Part shown: positions 23,962 through 33,720 of the stretch, one piece after another
How the letters are laid out: each line of letters starts with the position of its first letter
How positions within the stretch are numbered: position 1 is the first letter of the stretch
Source: Anthoceros angustus
Lineage: Eukaryota > Streptophyta > Anthocerotopsida > Anthocerotales > Anthocerotaceae
Direction of reading: 5' to 3'
DNA length: 64,000 nucleotides
Assembly: GCA_010909165.1 (NCBI GenBank)
Contig: VJWM01000103.1
Span: 1,017,407 to 1,081,406 of the forward strand
The notes under the pieces: generated by a model
Seen by the model: only the letters and a program-made list of their open reading frames with translations
Told to the model about the DNA's origin: nothing
Databases searched by the model: none
Made by a program: the position numbers and the translations under genes

Positions 23962-25110
23962 ATGCCGCACCGGCAGCTGGTGGGCACGTTCCATCCGTGC
24001 GGCACCATCGCGCGGTACACGGGGCGCGACCACGACTTCAAGAAATCGCTGCACCTGAGCGCCTGGGACTCGCCGCTATGGCCGCGGGGAGTGGTCGCGA
24101 CCAGCCTGCTGGGGAAGGCGCTGCACTCCAACTTCATCCTGCCCGCCGCATCGTACCAGAAGATACAGGACATCGCCAAGCCCGGGCGATTGGATCCGGC
24201 CCCGGAGAGTTCCAAGGCGGCGGTGGAGAGCGTGGCCATGGGGAGCGGCGATCGCACTGCCAAGATCGGCTGCAACAGCTCCAAGCGCAGCGGGAGCGGC
24301 GACCTGGCCAAGCTGCTGCACGCGCAGAAGCCGGTGGAGAAGGAGGTGGAACGCGGCGTGAAGTTGGCGGACTCGGGCACGGCATGGATCGGATGCCCGG
24401 CCCCGACGATTGACCGCCCGCCGCCGGGCTGTGAACCGATTCACCGCACGCCTCACTTTCCGCCTGCAGCAGCTGCGTCGACACGGGGAAAGGTATGCAC
24501 CTCGCATGGGAACGCGGCGTTGCCAAAGCATATCGTCGACATGGAAGAACACCCATCCCCCAAGGTGAGCGATTTCGACTCTAATCGCGCACACCCAGCA
24601 TTCCGCAGCTGTTGATTGCAATCCTAGCCTTTTTCTCACGCACATGCAAATGTCGATGCCGATGCCGATGCCGTTGGTGTGGTGCGCATGCAGAAAGCGC
24701 CCAGGCCCCCAGCCAAGAGGATGCCGGTAAGAGTGTCCATGACACTGTCCATGACTGGAAACACGTCCAATGCCCTCCACGAGGACGACTCCGTGCTGCT
24801 CATGGTGCCACAGACCACGCTGGGGGAGCGTGTCATCGAGCTTGCTCTTGCAGCGGACGAGTTCGATGGACCACACAATGTGAAACATGAGGATCCCAGC
24901 CATTTCGCTCTTCTGAGCATGAGGAAGATCTCTGACAACAAGTTTCGGATCGGCCCTCGTAAGTACGCTGACAAGTTTCATTTTGCGGCAACCACTTCTG
25001 CACTCATCCCAACTCTGCTCTGGTGCGCATGTTGTGCAGTGTTTGACAGAAGGAAACCGGTTGGCGATGCGGGAACTGGATATTTTGCTTTGTGCAAAAC
25101 TACCGACTGA
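23962..25110 (+). CDS. Unrecognised 3-exon gene
   Basis: I do not recognise the product. A model with exons 23962-24564, 24694-24958 and 25040-25110 has good splice sites (AAG/GTGAGC, CTC/GTAAGTA, TGCAG acceptors) and consistent phases, giving 312 aa. The N-terminal 60 residues look well ordered (GTFHPCGTIARYTGRDHDF, LHLSAWDSPLWPRG). The middle is Ser/Lys/Pro-rich, and the last part has VPQTTLGERVIELAL and FALLSMRKISDNKF. No signal peptide or membrane segment is seen. The first intron contains a GATGCC hexamer run near 24655-24672. Exon 3 is short and least certain; the frame also reads through without splicing. A protein search with the N-terminal 80 residues would decide whether it belongs to a known plant family. 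Confidence 0.5.
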
Positions 25111-26085
25111 CTTTTCATTGCCCTACTCTTTGCACTCATTCGTCCAATCTTACACTAGAGACTCTCGTATGGACTTATGTAGAAAATTATGTTCAATATA
25201 CATATTTTTTATAATCAGTTATGTATAATAGAATCTCATTCATTCTATACTCCATTCACCCAACAATGGCCCTTTCATATCCCAGACTAGGGCAAGTTTC
25301 GGAGTGGCAAGTAGTTTCAAGATGGGTGACCACGTCAAGTTTCAAAGTACCAGGTAGTATCAAGATGAGCGATTCGGGTAGTCGCCTTGACCTCGGGTAG
25401 ATGAGACTTCCCATTTTTTTTTCTTACATAAGTCTTCTTTTTTCCCCCAAGGACTATAATATAAGGTCTTTATTTTTACTATATTTTGATAAATATTTTA
25501 TCTAATAAATCTAATATTATTTTTATATAATATATATATGATTCTCTTCTAAGATTCACATAGCCATGGGAATGTACTAGCATGAGTGGAGAATGTACCG
25601 TATCCCGAGGGGTGGTTCAACAAAGATAGTATCGAAATAATTATTTTGAAAAAATAGTTCAACATAAATATTTATATTTTTAAAATTTCAAAATTTATAA
25701 AAATAATTTTATTAATTTTTAATATTTATTAAAATACATATGTATTGACCTCCCCTAAACATGCCCTAATATTCCACACAAACCCTAGTTTCCTTGTTTT
25801 CGGCATCTTTAACTCATGATTTTTTATATATTCAATATTTTAGTAATAATTTTTAGATTTTCAACTTTTATTAATTTTAATTAATTAACAGCGAATTACC
25901 CCTCAAGGTACGGTAGTAGCATGAGTAGTTGCATTCTGTGATGACGAGTGCCACCACTGGATTGATTGCCATCATAAAGGGTTATCCGTGCTTTGAAAAT
26001 TTCACAGGACTAATTGATACATCATTAATTTTAATTCGCTAAAAAAAGAAATATGTGACAGTTTTGCCACGAAAACCAATGCGAA
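25111..26085. other. AT-rich spacer
   Basis: No gene is seen. From about 25410 to 25890 the sequence is strongly AT-rich and contains many short A/T runs. It separates the unrecognised gene from the minisatellite. Confidence 0.5.
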
Positions 26086-27230
26086 CTCCAGTGAGTGAAG
26101 GAGTTGGAGGAGGCACGAGTCCCTCAGAACACCTGGGGTCTCCAGTAGCGAGGCTCGCACCTCCCATTGAGTGAAGGAGTTTAAGGAGCCACGAGTCCCT
26201 TAGAACACCCAGCTGCTGGGGTCTCCAGTAGCGAAGCTCACCCCTCCCTGCATTGAGTAAGGGAGTTGGAGGAGGCACGACTGCCTTTGAACACCTGGGG
26301 ACTCCAGTGGCGAAGCTCGCACCTCCCATTGGGTGACAGAGTTGGAGGAGGCACGAGTCCCTTAGAACACCCAGCTGGGGTCTCCAATAGCGAAGCTCGC
26401 CCCTCCCTGCATTGAGTGAGGGAGTTGGAGGAGGCACGAGTCCCTTGGAACACCTGGGGTCCATTGGGTGAGGGAGTTGGAGGGGGCACGAGTCCCTTAG
26501 AACACCTGGGGTCTCCAGTAGCGATGCTCGCCCCTCCCATTGAGTGAGGGAGTTGGAGGGGGCACGAGACCCTTAGAATACCCGGGGTCTCCAGTAGCGA
26601 TGCTCACCCCTCCCATTGAGTGAAGGAGTTGGAGGAGGCACGAGTCCCTTAGAACAGCTGGGGTCTCCAGTAGCGAAGCTCGCCCCTCCCTGCATTGAGT
26701 GAGGGAGGAGGCACGAGTGCCTTGGAACACCTGGGGGGTCCAGTAGCGAAGCTCGCCCCTCCCATTGGGTGAGAGAGTTGGAGGAGGCACGAGTCCCTTA
26801 GAACACCTGGGGTCTCCAGTACTGGAGCTCGCCCCTCCCTGCATTGAGTGAGGGAGTTGGAGAAGGCACGCGTCCCTTAGAACACCTGGAGTCTCCAGTA
26901 GCGAAGCTCGCCCCTCCCATTGGGTGAGGGAGTTGGAGGGGGCACGAGACCCTTAGAATACCTGGGGTCTCCAGTAGCGATGCTCACCCCTCCCATTGAG
27001 TGAGGGAGTTGGAGGAGGCACGAGTCCCTTAGAACCCTTGGGGTCTCTAGTAGTGAAAGCTCGCCCCTCCCATTGAGTGAGGAAGTTGGAGGAGGCACGA
27101 GTCCCTTCGAAGACTCGGGGTCTCCAGTAGTGAAGCTCTCCCTTCCCATTGGGTGAGGGAGTTGGAGGAAGCACGAGTCCTTCGGAAGACTTGGAAACTC
27201 CAGTAGGGAAGCTGTCCCTTCCCTCTACTT
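26086..27230. repeat. 76-bp minisatellite, about 15 units
   Basis: The core GGAGTTGGAGGAGGCACGAG is found about every 76 bp (for instance near 26265, 26341, 26629, 26780, 27010 and 27086), each followed by CCCTTAGAACACC, GGGGTCTCCAGTAGCGAAGC and CGCCCCTCCCATTG. Some units carry CTGCATTGAGT or GCTGCTG insertions, so unit lengths run about 74-84 bp. Because 76 is not a multiple of three, each strand has long open frames that pass through it; none is a gene. Confidence 0.92.
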
Positions 27231-27444
27231 GGCCTGCCATGCTGCAAATCCGAGCGTAACCTTAGCTCTCCCCTTCCCGCTCATTGTACTGCCATGATGC
27301 AAATCGGTGCGTCACAATCATCTTAGCTCTCCCTTTCCTGCAACTTGAGCTGCCATGCTGCTAATCCGTGCATCACAATCTTCTTAGCTCTCCCCTACCC
27401 GCAACTTTGGCTGCCATGCAGCAAATCCGTGCGTTACAATCTCC
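27213..27444. repeat. 61-bp repeats derived from the 3' end of the GRAS coding region
   Basis: Units at 27262-27322, 27323-27383 and 27384-27444, plus a partial one at about 27213-27261, all start TTAGCTCTCC on the + strand. The last one is the true end of the GRAS gene: it includes its TAA stop and codons for EIVTHGFAAWQ. The others are copies lying after the stop, still translating to IVMHGLAAWQ-like peptides. Confidence 0.9.
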
Positions 27445-29339
27445 TTCCAGGCAAGAAGCAGCCAACCCTGGTCCCTTCGAAGGTTCCAACCCTCGTGATA
27501 GTCGTGCATTATGTCCAAGCTGCGTTCAAAGAGGGTTTCATTCAAGGGAAGGAGGTCGAAGCCAGTATTGGCAATAATGCGGTGCCACTGGGTGTACAGC
27601 TCAGATCGCTCTCTTCTCTCCGCTCCTTCACAAGCAATGACATTCATGATGTCACGTCCCAAGAACGACTCCTCCACAACCTGTCTGTTGTAGTCGTCCC
27701 GAGGAGCTGCAGAGTCCAAGAAGTCAAAAAAACAGTGGGTATGCTGGAACACAGGGGGAAGCCGGGACATGAGGAATGGCGCGTTGCCCGCACGGCTAAG
27801 CACGCCGGTCACAAAAACTTTGGGCTTCATCTTCCGGATCCTCTCCAAAATTAGCTTCCTAGGGTTGGACGGCAGCACGAGCTCGTCCAGCACATGACGC
27901 AGCCGAAACATGCAGTTGACAGCCAGAACCTCGTTGTCTCGAAGAGGCACGTCGGTGATCTGCACTTCCTCCCACTTCCCTGCAATGGGGTGAAACTTGA
28001 ACGGAATCCCCCATTTCTCGGCGATGCCTCTCAACCTAGTCCCAGTTTCCCGCAGTTGGGAATCTGGATGTTTCCCGGGCTGCGGAAACTCGATGCCGGT
28101 GATGCGCAGCTCCGGAGGGCCTCCGGGCTGGTAAGCCATCGCCTGCATCAGATTAGGCCACTGGTATCCGTTCAGAATGCCGTAATCGACTATGTGCACC
28201 CTCTCCGCTCCTTGAAACGCCTGCAGCAAAACCCCGTTGGCAAACGTGTTCTCCAGCCCTGCCCTAGGATCCTTGGCCAGGTGCGATCGGTAGCCTTTCT
28301 CGCCACGGAATGAGGATGACCGGTCCTCTCTGACGACGGCAGTGTAAAGCTCCGCGCCTGTGCCGTTCAGCTTGGCCACCAACGCCTCCAGGAAGTAGTG
28401 ACAGGTGCGTTGGAGGCCGGAGCCACGAGGAGTGGAGAACTCCTGAATCTTGCTCACCAGGCGGAGAGCATCATCCACATCGTTCGCAACCACTGCCTTG
28501 GCGCATTCCTGCAGCATGCCCATCATCTCTTCCACAGACTTCTCGTCTACCGCCGGGCTCGCGGCTTCCAAACCCTCGTCCTGATCAGGGGGCCCCGCTG
28601 CTTGGAGCACATCCGAACTCTGAGGAGTGGAAACGTTCAGCAGTAATGAAGACACCCACTCCTCATCTACATCGTGGCCCTGACGCCGAGGCTCCGGAGC
28701 AGGAGGAGCAGGAGGAGGAGGAGAAGGAGGAGGAGAAGGAGGAGAAGGAGGAGAAGGAGGAGAAGGAGAAGGAGAAGGAGAAGGAGGAGGAGAAGCAGGA
28801 GAAGGAGTCCAAGCACTGAACAAATCTAAACGCGAAGCCACATCTCCGATGATGTCAGCAAACTCGTTGTGCACAACCTGGTAAGCGAGCACATTCCGAA
28901 GGATGTCTTCCTTCCCGATCCCCTGGTCCCACAGCGCTGTGACCACACTGCTTAGTTGCAAGCAGGAGGGAGCGACTACACTCCGAGCTGCAGCATCCAC
29001 ATGCCCGTTCCCAGATGCAGCATCCACATGCCCGTTCCCGGCTGCAGCGTGCAAATGCCAGTTTCCAACTGCAGCATGCACATGCCCGTCCCCGGCTGCA
29101 GCATCCACATGCCCGTCCCCAGCTGCAGCTGCAGCATCCGCATGCCAGACCCCCTCGGCAGCAGAACCACTAGGACTGGAAATCGGCAAACCCGGGGAAA
29201 TCGTGAGACCAGGTTCGTGCTCTCGACCACCCGCCTGTCTTGCCTGCGCCGGAGATGCAGCGGTTGCGGATCGTGGCACCTTGCTGATCTGCAACAACGC
29301 CTCTCGAAGGCGGCGAGACAGCGGAGACTCATCTGCCAT
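27384..29339 (-). CDS. GRAS transcriptional regulator, SCL14/LISCL type
   Basis: GRAS family nuclear regulator; the C-terminal half resembles the LISCL/SCL14 group, which acts in stress and xenobiotic gene expression in seed plants. Single exon, 651 aa, ATG at 29339. GRAS domain order, residues about 270-648: leucine-rich region I (MLQECAKAVV), VHIVDYG (the VHIID motif, residues about 380-386), leucine-rich region II, a PFYRE-equivalent region with LILERIRKMKPKVFV, and the SAW end (WLLLAWKEIVTHGFAAW). The N-terminal half is low complexity: about six 10-residue repeats around GNGHVDAA (30-bp DNA repeat) and a Pro/Ser run encoded by GGA/GAA triplets on the + strand. The last 61 bp of the gene are repeated downstream of the stop, and a 76-bp minisatellite follows. 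Expression may be affected by a repeat array so close to the 3' end; that is inference. Confidence 0.9.
   Translation of the reverse strand: MADESPLSRRLREALLQISKVPRSATAASPAQARQAGGREHEPGLTISPGLPISSPSGSAAEGVWHADAAAAAGDGHVDAAAGDGHVHAAVGNWHLHAAAGNGHVDAASGNGHVDAAARSVVAPSCLQLSSVVTALWDQGIGKEDILRNVLAYQVVHNEFADIIGDVASRLDLFSAWTPSPASPPPSPSPSPSPPSPPSPPSPPPSPPPPAPPAPEPRRQGHDVDEEWVSSLLLNVSTPQSSDVLQAAGPPDQDEGLEAASPAVDEKSVEEMMGMLQECAKAVVANDVDDALRLVSKIQEFSTPRGSGLQRTCHYFLEALVAKLNGTGAELYTAVVREDRSSSFRGEKGYRSHLAKDPRAGLENTFANGVLLQAFQGAERVHIVDYGILNGYQWPNLMQAMAYQPGGPPELRITGIEFPQPGKHPDSQLRETGTRLRGIAEKWGIPFKFHPIAGKWEEVQITDVPLRDNEVLAVNCMFRLRHVLDELVLPSNPRKLILERIRKMKPKVFVTGVLSRAGNAPFLMSRLPPVFQHTHCFFDFLDSAAPRDDYNRQVVEESFLGRDIMNVIACEGAERRERSELYTQWHRIIANTGFDLLPLNETLFERSLDIMHDYHEGWNLRRDQGWLLLAWKEIVTHGFAAWQPKLRVGES
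28985..29155. repeat. 30-bp coding repeat in the GRAS N-terminus
   Basis: GCAGCATCCACATGCCCGT and close variants recur about every 30 bp, encoding the GHVDAA repeats of the GRAS protein. A GGA/GAAGGA triplet tract at about 28696-28800 encodes its Pro/Ser run. Confidence 0.85.
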
Positions 29340-30196
29340 GCCGTCTTTCTGTTGTCGGCTTAGCTTGGGAGGCTGGGTACCGACTTTCCCTGTCTGCTCC
29401 CGTCTTGATCTGACAATTTTGCAACAGAGTCGCGGCTAAAGCCGCAGACTGCTGGACGCATGGCGACGACATCGCAATTGCACCGTCATCGTGCAATCGC
29501 GGTGTTGTCAGAGGCTCAAGGTCCACAGTTGCCGTAGCCAAGGCTGATAGGGCAACAGGGGCGTTGGTGCCCTGCTTGCAAGTGGGAGTGATCCCGACTC
29601 CACCACCATGGACGAAAGTTGAGCGACGCGTATTGGGTTTTTCATACTCGCACGGGACGGCAGTGCAACTGGGAGCTCGATTCCCAAAGGAGAAAAGAGC
29701 CTGACCTGCTGCTGTCTAGACATGATCTGTGGACACCCACCATGGGGTGCGAATTCCGCTGGTGAGGGCAGTGGTGCCCACCACCCAGACGACCGACATT
29801 ACGGACTGGTACTCCGAATCTAGGCTGCTGCCGCCACAAGTGGCTGTGGACACCTCACTTGAGTCAGATGATTTTTGATCTTCAAGAGCTTTAGTGACGT
29901 GAGACGAATCACCTGTGGCTCCCACGATCTCCTCGGGGGAGAGGAAGGGGTAAGGTCGCTCGCTTTCTTGCGAGCGCGAGAACGCTTTTAGGGGTGCAGA
30001 GTGCAGACCTTTTTCCCCCGATGCTTAACCAATGTGAAGACATTGAAGCAAGTTTGGGGCCTGAATGTGACTCCTGTCACCAGCTGGCTCTAGAGCAGGA
30101 AACTGATACTGCCAGTCTGCACTGAAGGACATGTGCCACTCCCTTCTTGCTTGCGCCTGTCCTTGAATTATCACCAGGGACGTAGAGCTTGTATAC
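29340..30196. other. Upstream region of the GRAS gene
   Basis: No gene is recognised. Short minus-strand frames (29925-29716, 29839-29642, 29541-29329) show Ser/Thr-rich peptides that could be leader exons, but I could not join them to the GRAS start. It is best treated as promoter and leader. Confidence 0.4.
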
Positions 30197-30345
30197 CACG
30201 CTGGTTAGCATAATTGTGGGAGCAGTCTCTTTGAACAAACGTCGCCACGCTGGTCATCGTATTTGTGAGAGCAGTCTCCTCGAACAAACTTCGGCACGCT
30301 GGTCAGCATAATTGTGAGAACAGTCTATTTGAACAAACTTCTTAC
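30197..30345. repeat. Three 49-bp tandem repeats
   Basis: CACGCTGGT starts at 30197, 30246 and 30295; units end GAACAAAC. The array stops just before the ATG of the small candidate gene at 30358. Confidence 0.85.
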
Positions 30346-30357
30346 AATCTGCTTACC

Positions 30358-30650
30358 ATGGCAACAGCAATGGCAGCTTGCAAGCATTCTGGTGTGCCCA
30401 GTGCTTTCTCTCGCATCAAGGTTCACAGTAGTGCTAGCCCCACAGCATGTCCACAGGACTCAAAGTACATTTTCGATGATGAATTTGGGTAGGGAGCTAG
30501 CCATATCCCGCCATTCCGTGACCCCTTAGCTTTTTCATATATTTTCGTCCTACAGCTGTCAAGGTCAAGGGTCCCAAACCCACTTACTTGCCTACGGACT
30601 TCACATTCGAGGCTAAAGATCGCCACGCATTTACACCGGTATATACTTGA
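30358..30650 (+). CDS. Candidate small gene with transit-like N-terminus, possibly frame-shifted
   Basis: An ATG frame at 30358 encodes a Ser/Ala/Lys-rich stretch typical of a plastid transit peptide, then SKYIFDDEFG. It runs into a convincing intron at about 30489-30555 (GTAGGG ... pyrimidine-rich ... TACAG). After the intron, one frame reads AVKVKGPKPTYLPTDFTF and stops at 30648-30650, about 32 residues later. The phases of the two parts disagree by one base, so either the gene is broken, the exon 1 frame is fortuitous, or the donor differs. I do not recognise the protein. Confidence 0.3.
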
Positions 30651-31102
30651 CGATCCTCAGGCTCGGTTGCCGTCCTGCACAAGCCTTCACAGCCAGATTG
30701 GCACTGTGTCGTTCACCTCCTTCTGCTGGCTGTGCTGTTTGAATTAAGGTTTCCATCGTGCATTCAACTGCAACCCTGCCGTAACAGAATCTCTTCCCAG
30801 GTGGAAAACGAAGGCCTGTACGCCAGTGCAGGGATTCAGTTGTTGCTGCGAGGGGAGAGGCAACAAGATGAGGTGATACGGACGCAGCATGTTGTTGGGG
30901 CACTGTAAGCACAGAACTCCTTTGGGGCTCTTAGGGCTGCAAGCTTGGAGTTCTGGTTTTAGAAAAGTCAGTTCCGAAAGCTGTGGCACTGCTGAGCACT
31001 CGAACTTACAACAGCTGGGTGCTGGTTCCAAGTTCGAGCGCCCTGGAGAAGTTACTGTCGGCCTGTTGGACGGGCGCCTCGGATTCAGGGGAGCTCTTCG
31101 GG
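30651..31102. other. Promoter region of the TPR-MBL gene
   Basis: No coding feature is supported. The + frame that leads into the TPR-MBL start is open from a GTG at 30983, but the first ATG in it is at 31103. Confidence 0.4.
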
Positions 31103-33489
31103 ATGGAGGCTCTGAAAGCTGCAGGCAATGATGCGGTGCGGCAAGGGAATTATCGATCTGCACTGGATTTGTACAGCCAAGCCATAGCAGCTATCGATCC
31201 GAGTCAAACTGAGGAGCTTTCCATCTTGCACAGCAATCTATCCTTCGCAAACCTCAAGTTGGGCCAATACGAGGAAGTATGCTGCCAGCTCTAATGTTAC
31301 TTCTAGAAACGTGCGGGCTGCAGCAAAAAGTGCCACCTTGTGTGCAGCGGATGTCGTTGCTCTGAGGTAGTATGCAATTGTTTTGTCACCCAGGCACTCA
31401 ATCAAGCCAACAAAGCTGTGGCTGGAAGGAGTAACTGGAGCAAGGTGTGCTTCAGCCTTGCCCCTTAAAAAGAACGTGAAGTAGGGTTGAGAGGAACGTA
31501 TCTTGCCTCACGACCAGATGGCTGTTGTGTGTAGGGCTACTTTCGACAGGGAGAGGCTCAGTTCGCTCTCAAAGATTATGCTGCTGCTGAACATTCTTTC
31601 ATGAAAGCTTCTGAACTGGTGCGAGATTTTGACTGCGGCTGCTTCTACGCTGTGACTTCTTTCTCTCCACAGTTTCTGTTTGAATACACTTCTTTGCTTG
31701 TGGCCAGTCTCCAGATGACAACGCAATCAAGCGTCGAATTACTCTGTCACGGGAAGCACAAACTGGTTTCTACTTTCGACAGGTCTGTGGTTGTCCCCAG
31801 GATGTTTATGTTGTTGGAGGTCATGTTACCTGTGATTTTGCAGCCGAGGTTACACAAACTGACAACGGCTCATTCCCTGCTCCTCTTGTTCATATTTTTC
31901 AGTTGCTGCCAGGGAGAGATTTCTGTCTCTCGCCATCTAATATCATTGAAAGGCAGGTAGGTAAGGTGGAGTTTCTTGGTTTACTGGGCAAGGGATTCTG
32001 CCTGTGCCGCCTTTCGGATCCAGACATTAATTGTTGCATTTCTTGCTTCACAGATTTTCAGCAGTGCAGAGCAGATGAAGAATTTTGTTTATCTGCTTGG
32101 AGATGCTCGGACACGGGAAGCAGTGGTGGTTGATGCTGCTTGGGATGTTAAGGTGACATACATTTGCTATGAAAGCTGTGATCCGCAATTCATGATACAG
32201 GGTAATACCTTCTGTAGCTGGCTGTAGGACTGCTTCGCTGTGCAAAAAGTCCCCAAAGTGAAGAGTTGGATGTGTCTCTCAGGGTATCCGAGCTGTTGCT
32301 TCTTCTGACAATATAAAGTTGGTAAGCCCAACTTCCAGTTTGATCTCATTGTCCTTTCATGTGAGCTCTTAAAAAGGGATGAGTGTTGACCTAGTAATTG
32401 ACATACTGTCAAAGGTTGGAGCAGTGGTGACACACTATCATTTCGACCATACTGGAGGAACACCACCACCACCGTTTGATGCCCTAGGAATCAAAGTCCC
32501 CGGCATACGAGAACTGGCAGTTGAAGATAAAATCCCTGTACGGGATTCACGTGCTCATCAGACAGTATGCATGTAGTCAGTGGTAAGAATCTTTTTTTCT
32601 GAAGTTAATGTGATTTGCCTGCAGGTGTACATCAATAAACATGATGCAAAAACAGTGATCAGCAACAATTCTGTGCCAGGCGAAATTGTGGTCGAACTTG
32701 ATGTACGTCACCCTTGTCCCTTGTCTGATGGTGGGCAGCATCACAGAGTTGATGACTAAACATTGTCTTTACTTCACTGCAATTCTAGGGGCTGGCTAAA
32801 GTTTCTGTCGGGAGTGGATGCTTGACAGTCACAACATGTGCTTTGGCTGATGTGCTGCACTTCACCCCAGTTAACTGGTGTGCATTGAAACAGGACTCAG
32901 CTACCATCGCCGTTGGCTCTGTCAAGCTTCACTTCATACACACTCCAGGTCATACACCTGGCAGTCAATGTATCCACGTTCCAAGGTTGGTGGTCTAAAA
33001 GTTGAGTAATATCCCTACGATCGACGTCGGATTCAACTGACTGGCACTTGGCTGCTCTTGCAGACCCTCAGATGATATTCTTCTAAGTGGCGACACATTG
33101 TTCATTTCCAGGTAATCCTTAAAGCTGCGGACTGTTAAGACTCCATCCCTTCAAGGACCGTCTAATTTGCTTTCTGCCTTTTCTGTCAGTTGTGGGCGAT
33201 TGGACTTGCCAGATTGCAATCCGAGAGCTATGTATACAAGCTTGCAGAAGAAGCTAGCCAGCTTACCTGACTCTACGAGGTAAGAACGCAAAGTGACCTT
33301 GTTTATTCATGAAAACTGAAGTTAGACTTGAGGAAACGAGGTTAAGAGATGTTAAGGTTCGCCCGTTCTTCTTGCAGGGTTTATCCTGGTCACGACTATG
33401 GAGGTCCCTACACGACAATTGGAAACGAGAAGAGAACTGGGTTCTTGAAGCCGATGACCGAGGCCGACTGGATGGGAATGTATCATTAG
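31103..33489 (+). CDS. TPR + metallo-beta-lactamase-fold hydrolase (13 exons)
   Basis: A hydrolase of the metallo-beta-lactamase (glyoxalase II-like) fold with an N-terminal TPR region. Exons: 31103-31276, 31394-31444, 31535-31618, 31708-31782, 31903-31956, 32054-32152, 32283-32321, 32415-32537, 32625-32702, 32789-32985, 33064-33111, 33190-33279 and 33378-33489. Every junction is GT-AG and in phase, giving 407 aa. Residues 1-100 form about two and a half TPR helices (AGNDAVRQGNYRSALDLY, NLSFANLKLGQY, GYFRQGEAQFALKDY). The hydrolase domain has all metal sites: THYHFDH (exon 8), HTPGHTPGSQ (exon 10), LLSGDTLF (exon 11) and VYPGHDYG (exon 13). It ends GFLKPMTEADWMGMYH. There is no clear transit peptide, so it is likely cytosolic. 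Introns are 78-130 bp. The substrate is unknown: glyoxalase-II-like thioesterase or persulfide dioxygenase-like activity are options. The TPR region suggests a protein partner. Confidence 0.92.
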
Positions 33490-33720
33490 TTGAGCAATTG
33501 AAGTTGAAAATGATGGGAATGGAGATTATGGAGCTAAATTCCCTCTACTGTAAAAAGTGATGACAACTATTGTCTCGACACTACGTATTTCATAGATATT
33601 ATTTTCGGTGGAAGGCCAAATCACACAGCAACTGGACATAGTTCCCTCTCGATAACATTTTGATGACAAGTGTTTCGCTTGCCACGGTATGCGCTGGGGA
33701 TGATGAGATCTTGGCAACTC

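Noticed and set aside
24076-24981. 301-codon minus-strand frame
   Set aside because: Overlaps the 3-exon gene on the + strand and crosses its introns; no recognisable motif.
26086-27240. Several minus-strand frames of 90-141 codons
   Set aside because: They pass through the 76-bp minisatellite; repeated peptide is a by-product of the repeat.
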